NCBI RefSeq assembly: GCF_003610995.1
Contig: NZ_CP032543.1
Coordinates: forward strand, 6,262,001-6,326,000
Direction of reading: 5' to 3'
Length of the DNA: 64,000 bases
DNA from: Streptomyces griseus subsp. griseus
Lineage (GTDB): Bacteria; Actinomycetota; Actinomycetes; Streptomycetales; Streptomycetaceae
Shown: piece by piece, positions 26,838-36,740 of the stretch
How the letters are laid out: the number at the start of each line of letters is the position of its first letter
Position numbering within the stretch: the stretch's first letter is position 1
Notes under the pieces: generated by a model
Told to the model about the DNA's origin: nothing
Seen by the model: the letters and a program-made list of their open reading frames with translations, nothing else
Database searches by the model: none
Translations under genes and position numbers: made by a program

Positions 26838-27767
26838 GTGTCCGCTGTCGTCGCGCCCGCGCCCGCCCTCGCACCACCCCGCAGAGCCTGGCTCACCGAC
26901 CTTCCCGTCCTCGTGGTCGCCGTCGTCTGGGGCGCCAGCTACCTCGCCGCCAAGGGGATCACCACCACCCACACCGTCATCGCCGTCCTCGTCCTGCGCT
27001 TCGCGATCGTGCTGCCCGTCCTGGTGGCGGCCGGGTGGCGCAAGCTGCGGGCGCTGACCGGCGCCCAGTGGCGGGGGGCCGGGCTGCTGGGCCTGGTGCT
27101 CAGCGGGATCTTCCTGCTGGAGACGTACGGGGTGGTCCACACCTCGGCCACCAACGCGGGGCTGATCATCAGCCTCACCATGATCTTCACGCCGCTCGCC
27201 GAGGCGGCCGTCACCCGGGTCCGGCCCCCGGCCCCCTTCGTCGCGGCCGCCGGGCTCTCCGTCGCCGGGGTGGTCCTCCTGACCCAGGGCGGCGGATTCA
27301 CCAGCCCCTCGGGCGGGGATCTGCTGATGCTGCTCGCCGCCCTCGCCCGTACCGTCCACGTCCTGGCCATGGCCCGGATCAAGGCGGTCCGGACGGCCGA
27401 CTCGCTCTCCCTGACCACCGTCCAGCTCGGCAGCGCGGTCGCCGTCTTCGCCGTGCTGGCCGCGCTCCCGGGGACGGGCGCCTCGCCCTGGAGCGCGGCG
27501 GCGGACTTCGGGCCCCGGGAGTGGGCGGGACTGGTCTTCCTCTCGGTGTTCTGCACGCTGTTCGCGTTCTTCGTACAGATGTGGGCCGTACGCCGCACCT
27601 CACCGTCCCGGGTCAGCCTGCTGCTCGGTACGGAACCGCTGTGGGCCGCCGCCGTCGGCATCAGCCTCGGCGGCGAACGGCTCGGCGCCCTCGGGGTGGC
27701 CGGTGCCGCCCTCGTCCTGGTGGGTACCGGGTGGGGGCGCCGCAGCGTGCAACGGGCGGCGGACTGA
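26838..27767 (+). CDS. EamA/DMT-family transporter
   Basis: A 309-residue drug/metabolite transporter with ten predicted membrane helices in two EamA repeats. The first carries LVVAVVWGASYLAAKGI and the second ends with TEPLWAAAVGISLGGERLGALGVAGAALVLVG, both typical. Related proteins export amino acids or metabolites. GTG at 26838 is preferred since CCAGGAGCACCAG provides a ribosome site. Substrate unknown; divergent TetR is a possible regulator. Confidence 0.85.
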   Translation: MSAVVAPAPALAPPRRAWLTDLPVLVVAVVWGASYLAAKGITTTHTVIAVLVLRFAIVLPVLVAAGWRKLRALTGAQWRGAGLLGLVLSGIFLLETYGVVHTSATNAGLIISLTMIFTPLAEAAVTRVRPPAPFVAAAGLSVAGVVLLTQGGGFTSPSGGDLLMLLAALARTVHVLAMARIKAVRTADSLSLTTVQLGSAVAVFAVLAALPGTGASPWSAAADFGPREWAGLVFLSVFCTLFAFFVQMWAVRRTSPSRVSLLLGTEPLWAAAVGISLGGERLGALGVAGAALVLVGTGWGRRSVQRAAD

Positions 27768-27777
27768 GAAGCCGGCC

Positions 27778-28026
27778 CTACTTCTCGCCGGCCCCGCCCC
27801 GCTTCTCGCCGCCCCTGTCCTGCTTCTCGCCCACCGCGTCCGGTGCGATCATGATCGCGAAGCCCGTCACGATCAGCACGATGCTGACGAAGAGCGCGCG
27901 GTCCCCGAAGAAGCCGATGTGCTGGGCCAGCGTCCACAGCCGCAGCCATCCGGTCCACTCGTGGATCAGCCCTCCGACGCCCTGCAGCAGGATGATGAGC
28001 CCGACCGCCTCGATGAATTTCTTCAT
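27778..28026 (-). CDS. Small membrane protein
   Basis: An 82-residue protein with two predicted membrane helices (FIEAVGLIILLQGVGGLIHEW and ALFVSIVLIVTGFAIMIAP) joined by a Trp-rich loop and a charged Gly/Lys tail, EKQDRGGEKRGGAGEK. The tail has a short repeated GEK motif. It starts at the ATG at 28026 and its stop lies 10 bases from the convergent EamA stop. I do not recognise a family. Confidence 0.6.
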   Translation of the reverse strand: MKKFIEAVGLIILLQGVGGLIHEWTGWLRLWTLAQHIGFFGDRALFVSIVLIVTGFAIMIAPDAVGEKQDRGGEKRGGAGEK

Positions 28027-28171
28027 GCGCCGAGCCTGGCGGTCGCGTCGCTCCCGCCGCGTCGGCCACCCGGCTTCTCCGCCGCGACGAAAGTAGCGGG
28101 CCGGACGACTTCGGTCCCCCAGGCGCGGCGCGGGCGGCGCTCCGGCCGTCCGGCTGCGTAGGTTTGTCGAC

Positions 28172-29392
28172 ATGACGCGCACCGAGTACCGCTGGCTGCT
28201 CCCCTCGGCGATGGCCGACCCCGAGCTGCCCGCCGACCGGGCCCGCCGCAGGCGGACCGTACGCGACTGGGTGGTCGACATCCTCGCCTTCCTCATCGCG
28301 GCGGGCATCGCCCTCATCGCCCTCGCGACCATCGACGCGGAGGGCTCGACCTCCGACACCGTGCTGGTCGTCGACTCGGTGGTCGGCGCCGCGGCCTGCT
28401 GCGCCGTCTGGATCCGGCGGCGCTGGCCCGTCCAGCTCGCCGCCGCCCTGACGGCCCTCTCGGTCCTGGAACCCGTCGCGGGCGGCGCCCAGTTGGTGGC
28501 CCTGTTCACCCTCGCCGTGCACCGCCCCTTCAAGCCGGTGGCGATCGTCGGCGCGGTCGCGCTGGCCGCCGTGCCCCTCCAGCCCTGGCTCCGTCCCGAC
28601 CCGGAGACCGGCTTCCTCGCCTCGGTCGTCTTCGGGGTGCTGCTGATCCTGCTGGCGCTGAGCTGGGGCATGGGCGTACGGTCCCGGCGCCGGCTCGTCG
28701 TCACGCTCCGCGAACGGGCCCGCCGCGCCGAGGCCGAGGCCGAACTCCGCGCCGAACAGGCCCAGCGGCTGGCCCGGGAGGCCATCGCCCGCGAGATGCA
28801 CGACGTCCTGGCCCACCGGCTCACCCTGCTCAGCGTCCACGCCGGGGCCCTCGAATTCCGGCCCGACGCCCCCACCGCCGAGATCGCCCGGGCCGCCGGA
28901 GTCATCCGGGACAGCGCCCACGAGGCGCTCCAGGACCTACGGGAGATCATCGGCGTGCTGCGCGGACCCGGGGACTCCGGCGAGGGCGAGCGGCCCCAGC
29001 CCACCCTCGCCACCCTGGACGGGCTGATCGACGAGTCCCGCGGGGCGGGCATGAAGGTGACCGTCCACCAGCGCGTCGCCGCCCCGGAGGACGCCCCCGC
29101 CGCCACCGGCCGCACGGTGTACCGGATCGCCCAGGAGTGCCTGACCAACGCCCGTAAACACGCACCCGGCACCGAGGTCACCGTCACCGTGACCGGCGGC
29201 CCCGGGGACGGGCTCACCGTCGCGGTGGCGAACCCGGCCCCCACCGAACCCTTCGAACGGGTCCCCGGCTCCGGCCAGGGCCTCATCGGCCTCACCGAAC
29301 GCGCGACGCTCGCCGGGGGCTCCCTGGAGTACGGCCCCACGGCGGACGGCGGCTTCACCGTGCGGGCCCGGCTGCCGTGGCCGGCGGGATGA
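28172..29392 (+). CDS. Sensor histidine kinase (HisKA_3)
   Basis: A 406-residue kinase with an N-terminal membrane module of about five helices (residues 35-170), a charged coiled linker, the phosphoacceptor His in REMHDVLAHRLTLLSVHAG and an ATPase domain (AQECLTNARKHAPG, GQGLIGLTERA). The signal is unknown; no large extracellular domain is present. The response regulator lies 114 bases downstream and is its partner. Confidence 0.9.
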   Translation: MTRTEYRWLLPSAMADPELPADRARRRRTVRDWVVDILAFLIAAGIALIALATIDAEGSTSDTVLVVDSVVGAAACCAVWIRRRWPVQLAAALTALSVLEPVAGGAQLVALFTLAVHRPFKPVAIVGAVALAAVPLQPWLRPDPETGFLASVVFGVLLILLALSWGMGVRSRRRLVVTLRERARRAEAEAELRAEQAQRLAREAIAREMHDVLAHRLTLLSVHAGALEFRPDAPTAEIARAAGVIRDSAHEALQDLREIIGVLRGPGDSGEGERPQPTLATLDGLIDESRGAGMKVTVHQRVAAPEDAPAATGRTVYRIAQECLTNARKHAPGTEVTVTVTGGPGDGLTVAVANPAPTEPFERVPGSGQGLIGLTERATLAGGSLEYGPTADGGFTVRARLPWPAG

Positions 29393-29506
29393 GGCGCGCA
29401 CCGGCTGCCGTGGCCGGTGGCGTGTGGAACCCACAGGGCGCGGCCCGCGCGCCGTCCGCTCCCGTACGGTGACCGCCCCGCCGCCCGGCTGGCTACGGTG
29501 GCCGTC

Positions 29507-30244
29507 ATGAACACCCCGGCCTCCCCGACCCCATCCGCCTCGCCCTCCCCGCCCGTCAGGCTGCTCATCGTCGACGACGACCCGCTCGTGCGGGCCGGGC
29601 TCACCCTGATGCTCGGCGGGGCCGACGACATCGACATCGTGGGCGAGGGCGCGGACGGCAGCGAGGTCGCCGCCCTGGTCGAACGGCTGCGCCCCGACGT
29701 CGTCCTGATGGACATCCGGATGCCCGGCATGGACGGGCTCACCGCGACCGAGGAGCTGCGCCGCCGCCCCGACGCGCCCGAGGTCGTCGTCCTCACCACC
29801 TTCCACGCCGACGAACAGGTCCTGCGGGCCATCCGCGCCGGGGCTGCGGGATTCGTCCTGAAAGACACCCCGCCCGCCCGGATCGTCGACTCGGTCCGCC
29901 GGGTCGCCGCCGGGGACCCGGTGCTCTCGCCCGCCGTCACCCGCCAGCTCATGGCCCGTGCGGCGGGCGGTGCGCCGGACGACCGCACCAGCCGGACCGA
30001 GCGGGCCCGCAGGCGGTTCGCGGAGCTGGCGGGGCGGGAGAGGGAGGTGGCCGTCGCCGTCGGGCGGGGCCACTCCAACGCCGAGATCGCGGGCGAGCTC
30101 TACCTCAGCGTCGCCACCGTCAAGACCCAGGTCTCGCGGATTCTCGCCAAACTCGACCTGAACAACCGTGTCCAGATCGCGCTGTTGGTCCACGATGCCG
30201 GGCTCCTCGACCCGGATGGGGAGGAGGGCGGCGGCCTAGGGTGA
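29507..30244 (+). CDS. NarL/LuxR-type response regulator
   Basis: A 245-residue regulator. The first 16 residues are a Pro/Ser/Ala-rich extension. The receiver then shows LLIVDDDP, phospho-Asp in VVLMDIRMPGMDG and Lys in FVLKDTPP. The C-terminal LuxR helix-turn-helix is LAGREREVAVAVGRGHSNAEIAGELYLSVATVKTQVSRIL. It pairs with the kinase at 28172-29392. The following P450 gene begins at or just after its stop, so the P450 may be co-transcribed. Confidence 0.9.
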   Translation: MNTPASPTPSASPSPPVRLLIVDDDPLVRAGLTLMLGGADDIDIVGEGADGSEVAALVERLRPDVVLMDIRMPGMDGLTATEELRRRPDAPEVVVLTTFHADEQVLRAIRAGAAGFVLKDTPPARIVDSVRRVAAGDPVLSPAVTRQLMARAAGGAPDDRTSRTERARRRFAELAGREREVAVAVGRGHSNAEIAGELYLSVATVKTQVSRILAKLDLNNRVQIALLVHDAGLLDPDGEEGGGLG

Positions 30245-30276
30245 GTGGTCCGAACCGGAAGAGGGGGCTGACCACG

Positions 30277-31449
30277 ATGGCTGTGCTCGATCTGCGGGAT
30301 CTGCCGGATTTCACGGCCAATCCCTATCCGTACTACGCCAAGCTGCGCGCCGAGGGGCCGGTCCACCCGGTGCGCACCGAGCACATGGAGCGGCTCTGGC
30401 TGGTCGTCGGATACGAGGAGGCCCGCTCGGCCCTCGCCGACCCCCGGTTCGGCAAGGACTGGCGGACCACCGGGCGCTGGGCCGCCCAGGTGAACCCGAT
30501 CAGCGACAACATGCTGGAGCTGGACGCCCCGCGCCACACCCGGTTGCGCAGGCTGGTCGTCCGCGAGTTCACCGCCCGCCGGATCGAGGCGCTGCGCCCC
30601 CGGGTCACCGAGATCACCACGGAGCTCCTCGACGCGATGGTCCCGGCCGGCTCCGCCGACCTCGTCGACGCGCTGGCCTTCCCGCTCCCGATGACCGTCA
30701 TCTGCGAACTGCTCGGCGTCCCCGACATCGACCGGGACACCTTCCGTACGCTGTCGAACGGCATCGTCACCCCCACCCCGGCCCAGCGGGAGGCCGACCC
30801 GGTCGGCGCGATGAGCGCCTATCTGGTCCAACTCATCGAGGACAAAAGGAGTTCGCCCGGCGAGGACCTCCTGAGCGCGCTGATCAGAAGCCGCGACGAC
30901 GGCGGCGACGGGCTCTCCGCCGACGAACTGGTCGGCATGGCCTTCCTGTTGCTCGTCGCCGGACACGAGACCACCGTCAACCTGATCTCCAACGGCGTGC
31001 GGGCCCTCCTCGACCATCCGGCCCAACTCGCCCTGCTGCGCGCCGATCCCGGACTCCTCGACGGGGCGGTGGAGGAGATGCTGCGGTACGACGGCCCGGT
31101 GGAGACCGCCACCCTCCGCTTCACCCGTGAGGAGGTGACGATCGGGTCCACCGTGATCCCCGACGACGAGCCGGTGCTGGTGGCCCTCGCCTCGGGCGGC
31201 CGGGACCCGGAGCGGTTCGAGGACCCGGACACCTTCGACATCCGCCGCGCGCCCCAGGGGCATCTGGCCTTCGGTCACGGGGCGCACTACTGCCTCGGCG
31301 CCCCGCTCGCCCGCATGGAGGCGCGCATCGCGATCGGGGCGCTGCTGGAGCGCTGCCCGGAGCTGGCCCGCGATCCGGCGGGCGGCGAGCCGGAGTGGCT
31401 GCCCGGCCTGCTGATGCGCGGGGTGCGGCGGCTGCCGGTGCGCTGGTGA
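30277..31449 (+). CDS. Cytochrome P450
   Basis: A 390-residue soluble bacterial P450. The I-helix oxygen-binding block is LLVAGHETTVNL, the ExxR element sits in EEMLRYDGPVETATLR, and the haem loop is FGHGAHYCLGAPLARME with the Cys ligand. Translation may instead start at GTG 30241, overlapping the regulator stop; ATG 30277 has GAGGGGG upstream and gives the usual N terminus. Substrate unknown. No ferredoxin gene is adjacent, only a 27-codon open frame. Confidence 0.92.
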   Translation: MAVLDLRDLPDFTANPYPYYAKLRAEGPVHPVRTEHMERLWLVVGYEEARSALADPRFGKDWRTTGRWAAQVNPISDNMLELDAPRHTRLRRLVVREFTARRIEALRPRVTEITTELLDAMVPAGSADLVDALAFPLPMTVICELLGVPDIDRDTFRTLSNGIVTPTPAQREADPVGAMSAYLVQLIEDKRSSPGEDLLSALIRSRDDGGDGLSADELVGMAFLLLVAGHETTVNLISNGVRALLDHPAQLALLRADPGLLDGAVEEMLRYDGPVETATLRFTREEVTIGSTVIPDDEPVLVALASGGRDPERFEDPDTFDIRRAPQGHLAFGHGAHYCLGAPLARMEARIAIGALLERCPELARDPAGGEPEWLPGLLMRGVRRLPVRW

Positions 31450-31489
31450 GGCCGCCTTCTCCGCATAACTCTCCGAAAGGGGAGACGCG

Positions 31490-31573
31490 TTGACCACCGA
31501 AGCGAGCCCGGAAACCGACGGGGGAGCGAGCCGGGAAACCGACGAGGGGCGTGCCCGGGAACCCGCGCCCTGA
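31490..31573 (+). CDS. Possible 27-residue acidic peptide
   Basis: A short open frame starting TTG, with AAAGGGGAG five bases upstream, 40 bases after the P450 stop. It encodes two copies of an 8-residue unit (EASPETDG / GASRETDE) from a 24-base tandem duplication at 31501-31524 and 31525-31548. No homology is known to me. It may be a non-coding remnant; the ribosome site is the only positive evidence. Confidence 0.25.
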   Translation: MTTEASPETDGGASRETDEGRAREPAP

Positions 31574-31666
31574 TCGTCTGCGGGCACGGCATCGCGATGC
31601 GGGGACCGCCGAGGCTGCCGACGGCCGGGTGGGCGACGGACGGCCTTCGGGAGAACGCCCCGGCCC

Positions 31667-32680
31667 TCACCCGCCCGGGATCTCCTCCATCGCCACCGGG
31701 CGGCGCTCGCGGCGGGAGACCTCGCAGGCCTCGGCGATCCGCAGCGCGTGCAGGGCCTCGCGCCCGTCGCACGGGTTGGTCAGCTCCCCCCGGGCGACCC
31801 GGAGGAAGGCGTCCAGCTCCGCCTCGTACGCCGGGGCGAACCGCTCCAGGAACCCCGGCCACGGCTTCGGCGGGGCGCCCGGCCCCTCCGGCTCGGCCGA
31901 GGTCAGCGGCGTACGGTCGTCGAGGCCGACGGCGAGCTGGTCCAGCTCGCCGGCCAGCTCCATGCGGACGTCGTACCCGGCGCCGTTGCAGCGGGTCGCG
32001 GTGGCGGTGGCCAGCGTGCCGTCGTCCAGGGTGAGCAGGGCGGCGGCGGTGTCCACGTCCCCCGCCTCCCGGAACATCGCGGGCCCGGCGTCCGACCCGG
32101 TGGCGTACACCTCGCCGACCTCGCGGCCCGTCACCCACCGCAGGATGTCGAAGTCGTGGACCAGACAGTCCCGGTAGAGCCCGCCGGAGAGCGGGAGGTA
32201 GTCGGCGGGCGGGGGAGCGGGGTCGGAGGTGACGGCCCGTACGGTGTGCAGCCGCCCGAGCCTGCCCTCCCGTACCGCCGCCCTCGCCTCGGCGTACCCG
32301 GCGTCGAAGCGGCGCATGAAGCCGAGCTGGAGGACGCTGCCCGCCGCCTCGACCTCCGCGAGGGCGCCCAGCGTGCCGGGCAGGTCCAGCGCGATCGGCT
32401 TCTCGCAGAACGCGGGCAGCCCGGCCCGCGCGGCGCGCGCGATGAGCGAGGCGTGGGCGGCGGTCGCCGAGCAGATCACCAGCGCGTCGGGGAGCTCCCG
32501 GCCCCCGCCGGTGAACATCGCGTCCACCGGGACGGCCGAGGCCCCGGTACGGGTGGCCGCCACGGCGGCACGCTCCGGATCGGCGTCCGCCACCAGCAGG
32601 GAGTCCACGGCGGGATGACGGCTCAGCACCTCCGCATGGAAAGTGCCGATACGTCCCGTTCCGATGAGTCCGATGCGCAT
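31667..32680 (-). CDS. Gfo/Idh/MocA oxidoreductase (inositol 2-dehydrogenase-like)
   Basis: A 337-residue NAD(P)-dependent dehydrogenase: Rossmann fold with GLIGTGRIGTFHAEVL, the catalytic Lys in FCEKPIALD, and the C-terminal block YRDCLVHDFDILRWVTG containing the Asp/His pair of myo-inositol 2-dehydrogenases. It is divergent from a GntR regulator and ABC sugar importer. Oxidation of inositol or a related cyclitol or sugar is likely, though this superfamily is broad. Confidence 0.85.
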   Translation of the reverse strand: MRIGLIGTGRIGTFHAEVLSRHPAVDSLLVADADPERAAVAATRTGASAVPVDAMFTGGGRELPDALVICSATAAHASLIARAARAGLPAFCEKPIALDLPGTLGALAEVEAAGSVLQLGFMRRFDAGYAEARAAVREGRLGRLHTVRAVTSDPAPPPADYLPLSGGLYRDCLVHDFDILRWVTGREVGEVYATGSDAGPAMFREAGDVDTAAALLTLDDGTLATATATRCNGAGYDVRMELAGELDQLAVGLDDRTPLTSAEPEGPGAPPKPWPGFLERFAPAYEAELDAFLRVARGELTNPCDGREALHALRIAEACEVSRRERRPVAMEEIPGG

Positions 32681-32719
32681 GGCCCCAAGGTGGCCTTCGC
32701 CCGGTCATCATGTCAAGCG

Positions 32720-32733
32720 TTTGTCCTGACAAA
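32720..32733. promoter_or_regulatory. GntR operator, site 1
   Basis: TTTGTCCTGACAAA, a near-perfect 14-bp palindrome 40 bases upstream of the dehydrogenase start, flanked by CG. It is nearly identical to the site at 32773-32786. The 53-bp centre-to-centre distance equals five helical turns, so both sites face the same side of DNA. Confidence 0.75.
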
Positions 32734-32772
32734 TGAACTGACGAATGAGCCGGCTGACGCAGCGGCCATGGT

Positions 32773-32786
32773 TTTGTCCGGACAAA
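32773..32786. promoter_or_regulatory. GntR operator, site 2
   Basis: TTTGTCCGGACAAA, a perfect 14-bp palindrome 18 bases before the GntR start codon. With site 1 it probably controls both the dehydrogenase and the GntR/ABC genes, giving autorepression. A half-site TTGTCCGG also occurs at 33580-33587, just after the GntR gene and before the importer. Confidence 0.8.
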
Positions 32787-32803
32787 CGAACTAGGCTCGC
32801 CCC

Positions 32804-33568
32804 GTGACCGCACAAGGAGCTGATCAGCCGCAGCCGCTGCCGCTGAGCGTGGACCGCACCAGCCCGGTGCCGCTCTACTTCCAGCTGGCGCAGCAACTGG
32901 AGGCCGCCGTCGAGCAGGGCCGGCTGGCCCCCGGCACCCTGCTCGGCAACGAGATCGATCTCGCCCACCGGCTGGGCCTCTCCCGTCCCACCGTCCGCCA
33001 GGCCATCCAGTCGCTCGTCGACAAGGGGCTGATGGTCCGCCGCCGGGGCGTCGGCACCCAGGTCGTGCACAGCCAGGTCCGCCGCCCGCTGGAGCTCAGC
33101 TCGCTCTTCGACGACCTGGAGGCGGCCGGCCAGCGCCCCGCCACCAAGGTCCTGCGCACCACCACGGAACCGGCCACCGCCGAGATCGCCGCCGCGCTGG
33201 GGGTCGCCGAGGGCACCGAGGTGCACCTGGTCGAGAGGCTGCGCTACGCCCACGACGAGCCGATGGCCCTCCTGCGCAACCACCTGCCCCCGGAGCTGCT
33301 CGCCCTCCCGGCGCAGGAGCTGGAGTCCACCGGGCTCTACCGGATGATGCGGACCTCGGGCATCACGCTGCACAGCGCCCGCCAGTCCGTCGGCGCCCGG
33401 GCCGCCACGGCGGGGGAGGCCCGGGCCCTGGACGAGGAGCCGGGTGCGCCGCTGCTGACGATGGAGCGCACGACCTACGACGCCACGGGCCGCGCGGTCG
33501 AGTTCGGCTCCCACGTCTACCGCGCGTCACGCTACGCGTTCGAGTTCCAGCTCCTGGTCCGCGCCTGA
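32804..33568 (+). CDS. GntR-family regulator (HutC type)
   Basis: A 254-residue regulator: N-terminal GntR winged helix (PLYFQLAQQLEAAVEQGRLAPGTLLGNEIDLAHRLGLSRPTVRQAIQSLVDKGL) and a C-terminal UTRA ligand-binding domain (TEVHLVERLRYAHDEPMALLRNHLP, LLTMERTTYDATGRAVEFGSHVYRA). UTRA proteins usually sense sugars or their phosphates. Two palindromes of one consensus lie directly upstream. It probably governs the dehydrogenase and the importer operon. Confidence 0.9.
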   Translation: MTAQGADQPQPLPLSVDRTSPVPLYFQLAQQLEAAVEQGRLAPGTLLGNEIDLAHRLGLSRPTVRQAIQSLVDKGLMVRRRGVGTQVVHSQVRRPLELSSLFDDLEAAGQRPATKVLRTTTEPATAEIAAALGVAEGTEVHLVERLRYAHDEPMALLRNHLPPELLALPAQELESTGLYRMMRTSGITLHSARQSVGARAATAGEARALDEEPGAPLLTMERTTYDATGRAVEFGSHVYRASRYAFEFQLLVRA

Positions 33569-33832
33569 CCCCCGGCAGCTTGTCCGGCGTTCGCGGACGG
33601 AACCCTTGCGTGGCTGGGCCCGCAGGCAGATGATCCTGAGCACCGGGCTCCCCGAGGGCGACCGCCGCCCACATCGGCGCTTCCGTCCTCGGAGCCGGAC
33701 GGGCTGGAGGGCGGGGCGCCCCCCGGGGCAGCGGCGCGCACCGCTCGGGGATACTGGGCAGCCGGCCCGGGGCCCCGTACACTCCCCGGCCGGTCAAGAG
33801 CACAGCGAGCAGCAGTAGAAGGGCACGGCGTC

Positions 33833-34837
33833 GTGGCAAGGGTTCGGACAGGGGTACGCGCACTGGGCGCCGTGCTGGCAGTGGTGCTGGCAGCCGCAGG
33901 ATGCAGCAGCACCGGCGGCAAGCGGGCGGAGGAGCGCGCGGCCGAGGCCGCCGAGGGCCGGGCCGCGGTGAACACGCCCCGCTGGACCTTCGCCATGGTC
34001 ACCCACTCGGGCGACGGCGACACCTTCTGGGACATCGTGCAGAAGGGCGCCGAGCAGGCGGCCGTCAAGGACAACATCAACTTCCTCTACTCGCACAACG
34101 ACGAGGCCAACCAGCAGGCCCAGCTCGTCCAGACCGCGATCGACAAGAAGGTCGACGGGCTGATCGTCTCGCTGGCCAAGCCCGACGCCATGAAGGCCGT
34201 GATCGCCAAGGCCGTCAAGGCGGGCATCCCGGTCGTCACGGTGAACTCCGGCTCCGCCGAGTCCAAGGAGTTCGGCGCGCTCACCCACATCGGCCAGGAC
34301 GAGTCGATCGCCGGTGAGGCCGTCGGCGACGAGCTGAACGAGCGGGACCGCAAGAAGGTCCTCTGCGTCCTGCACGAGCAGGGCAACGTGGGCCACGAGC
34401 AGCGCTGCGCCGGGGCGAAGAAGAGCTTCGACGGCACCATGCAGAACCTGTACGTCGACGGCACCAACATGCCCGACGTCACCGCGTCCATCGAGGCCAA
34501 GCTCCAGTCCGACAAGAGCATCGACGCGGTCGTCACCCTCGGTGCCCCCTTCGCCGACGCCGCCGTCCAGGCCAAGCAGACGGCGGGCAGCAAGGCCGAG
34601 ATCGACACCTTCGACCTGAACGCCAAGGTCGCCACCGGCCTCCAGACCGACAAGCTCGGCTTCGCCGTCGACCAGCAGCCCTACCTCCAGGGGTACGAGG
34701 CCGTCGACCTGCTCTGGCTCTACCGCTACAACCGCAACGTGCTCGGCGGCGGCCTCCCCGTCCTCACCGGCCCGCAGATCATCACCAAGAGCGACGCCGA
34801 CGCCCTGGCCGACTACACCAAGCGCGGCACCCGATGA
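33833..34837 (+). CDS. Sugar ABC transporter substrate-binding lipoprotein
   Basis: A 334-residue periplasmic-binding-protein type 1 fold (Peripla_BP_4; ribose/inositol/fructose class). The signal peptide ends at lipobox LAAAGC. The mature protein begins with a charged linker, then [45 protein letters not shown] and the hinge strands of the family. GTG start with a weak upstream site. It overlaps the permease gene by 4 bases. Cyclitol or pentose uptake is likely from the neighbouring dehydrogenase and kinase. Confidence 0.9.
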   Translation: MARVRTGVRALGAVLAVVLAAAGCSSTGGKRAEERAAEAAEGRAAVNTPRWTFAMVTHSGDGDTFWDIVQKGAEQAAVKDNINFLYSHNDEANQQAQLVQTAIDKKVDGLIVSLAKPDAMKAVIAKAVKAGIPVVTVNSGSAESKEFGALTHIGQDESIAGEAVGDELNERDRKKVLCVLHEQGNVGHEQRCAGAKKSFDGTMQNLYVDGTNMPDVTASIEAKLQSDKSIDAVVTLGAPFADAAVQAKQTAGSKAEIDTFDLNAKVATGLQTDKLGFAVDQQPYLQGYEAVDLLWLYRYNRNVLGGGLPVLTGPQIITKSDADALADYTKRGTR

Positions 34838-35880
34838 GCGGCTCCACCGCGGCCCCCGGCCAGCTGGACGAGCGCCTCGTACGCACCTCGCCGCTGCGCA
34901 AGCTGCTCGGCCGCCCCGAGCTCGGCTCGGTCGTCGGCGCGGCAGCGGTCTTCCTCTTCTTCGCGATCGTCGCCGACAGCTTCCTCCAGGCCTCCAGCTT
35001 CGGAACCGTGCTGTACGCGGCCTCCGTCCTCGGCATCATGGCCGCCCCGGTCGCGCTGCTGATGATCGGCGGCGAGTTCGACCTCTCCGCCGGTGTGCTG
35101 GTGACCAGCTCCGCGCTGATCTCGTCGATGTTCAGCTACCAGATGACGGCCAACGTCTGGGTCGGCGTCTTCGTGTCGCTGCTGGTCACGCTCGCCATCG
35201 GGGCGTTCAACGGCTTCATGCTGACCCGCACCAAACTGCCGAGCTTCATCATCACGCTCGGTACGTTCCTGATGCTCACCGGTCTGAACCTCGGCTTCAC
35301 CAAGCTGATCAGCGGCACGGTCTCCACCAAGGCCATCGGGGACATGGAGGGCTTCGAGTCCGCCCGCGCCCTGTTCGCCTCGACGCTCACCCTCGGCGGC
35401 GTCGAGTTCAAGGTGACGATCCTGTGGTGGGTGGCGCTCGTCGCGCTCGCCACCTGGATCCTGCTCCGTACCCGCTTCGGCAACTGGATCTTCGCCGTCG
35501 GCGGCGAGGCGGACGCCGCCCGCGCGGTCGGCGTGCCCGTCATCCGTACCAAGATCGGGCTCTACCTCGGTGTCGCCTTCGCCGCCTGGATCTCCGGCCA
35601 GCACCTGCTCTTCAGCTACGACGTCGTCCAGTCCGGCGAGGGCGTCGGCAACGAGCTGACGTACATCATCGCGGCCGTCATCGGCGGCTGCCTGATCACC
35701 GGCGGCTACGGCTCCGCGATCGGCTCGGCGGTCGGTGCCTTCATCTTCGGCATGACCAGCAAGGGCATCGTGTACGCCGAGTGGAACCCGGACTGGTTCA
35801 AATTCTTCCTGGGAGCGATGCTGCTCCTGGCCACCCTGCTCAACGCGTGGGTGCGCAAGCGCGCGGAGGCGACGGCATGA
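34834..35880 (+). CDS. Sugar ABC transporter permease
   Basis: A 348-residue permease of the RbsC/FrcB family with about ten membrane segments. [19 protein letters not shown] and [20 protein letters not shown] are the two best-conserved blocks, and GANxxAA-like [14 protein letters not shown] is the cytoplasmic coupling loop. ATGA overlaps join it both to the binding protein and to the ATPase, so one operon encodes the importer. Confidence 0.92.
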   Translation: MSGSTAAPGQLDERLVRTSPLRKLLGRPELGSVVGAAAVFLFFAIVADSFLQASSFGTVLYAASVLGIMAAPVALLMIGGEFDLSAGVLVTSSALISSMFSYQMTANVWVGVFVSLLVTLAIGAFNGFMLTRTKLPSFIITLGTFLMLTGLNLGFTKLISGTVSTKAIGDMEGFESARALFASTLTLGGVEFKVTILWWVALVALATWILLRTRFGNWIFAVGGEADAARAVGVPVIRTKIGLYLGVAFAAWISGQHLLFSYDVVQSGEGVGNELTYIIAAVIGGCLITGGYGSAIGSAVGAFIFGMTSKGIVYAEWNPDWFKFFLGAMLLLATLLNAWVRKRAEATA

Positions 35881-36740
35881 CGTCCACGTCAGAGAAGACG
35901 GCCACGCCCGGGAAGAGCGCGGGCCCCCTGGTCGAGCTGGACGACGTATCGAAGTTCTACGGCAACATCAAGGCCCTGGAACACGTCTCGCTGGAGGTCC
36001 ACGCGGGCGAGATCACCTGCGTCCTCGGCGACAACGGCGCCGGCAAGTCCACCCTCATCAAGATCATCGCAGGGCTGCACCGGCACGACGCGGGCCGCTT
36101 CCTGATCGACGGCGAGGAGACCACCCTCGCCAACCCGCGCGACGCCCTGGACCGGGGCATCGCCACCGTCTACCAGGACCTCGCCGTCGTCCCGCTGATG
36201 CCGGTCTGGCGGAACTTCTTCCTCGGCTCCGAACCCACGGTGGGCGTCGGCCCCTTCAAACGCCTCGACGTCCGCAGGATGCGCGAGACGACCCGTACGG
36301 AACTGCTCCGCATGGGCATCGACCTGCGCGACGTCGACCAGCCCATCGGCACCCTCTCCGGCGGTGAGCGCCAGTGCGTGGCCATCGCCCGCGCCGTCTA
36401 CTTCGGCGCCAAGGTCCTCGTCCTCGACGAGCCGACCGCGGCGCTCGGCGTCAAGCAGTCCGGTGTGGTGCTCAAGTACGTCGCGGCCGCCCGCGACGCC
36501 GGGCTCGGCGTGGTCCTCATCACGCACAACCCGCACCACGCCCACCTCGTCGGCGACCGGTTCATCCTGCTCAAGCGCGGGGCGATGTCCGGCAGCCACA
36601 CCAAGGACGACGTCACGCTGGACGAACTCACCCGTCAGATGGCCGGCGGCAGCGAGCTGGAGGAGCTCAGCCACGAGCTGGAACGCACCCCCACCCCCAC
36701 CCTCCCGGGCAGCTCCACCGCGGCCGGCGACGCCTCCTGA
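35877..36740 (+). CDS. Sugar ABC transporter ATPase, single domain
   Basis: A 287-residue ATPase with Walker A (GDNGAGKST), Q-loop ([12 protein letters not shown]), signature (LSGGERQC), Walker B ([12 protein letters not shown]) and H-loop (ITHNPHHAH). It has one nucleotide-binding domain, as in FrcA, rather than the fused two-domain RbsA/MglA form of about 500 residues. The C-terminal tail is Pro/Thr-rich. It ends the importer operon, 133 bases before the ROK kinase. Confidence 0.9.
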   Translation: MTSTSEKTATPGKSAGPLVELDDVSKFYGNIKALEHVSLEVHAGEITCVLGDNGAGKSTLIKIIAGLHRHDAGRFLIDGEETTLANPRDALDRGIATVYQDLAVVPLMPVWRNFFLGSEPTVGVGPFKRLDVRRMRETTRTELLRMGIDLRDVDQPIGTLSGGERQCVAIARAVYFGAKVLVLDEPTAALGVKQSGVVLKYVAAARDAGLGVVLITHNPHHAHLVGDRFILLKRGAMSGSHTKDDVTLDELTRQMAGGSELEELSHELERTPTPTLPGSSTAAGDAS

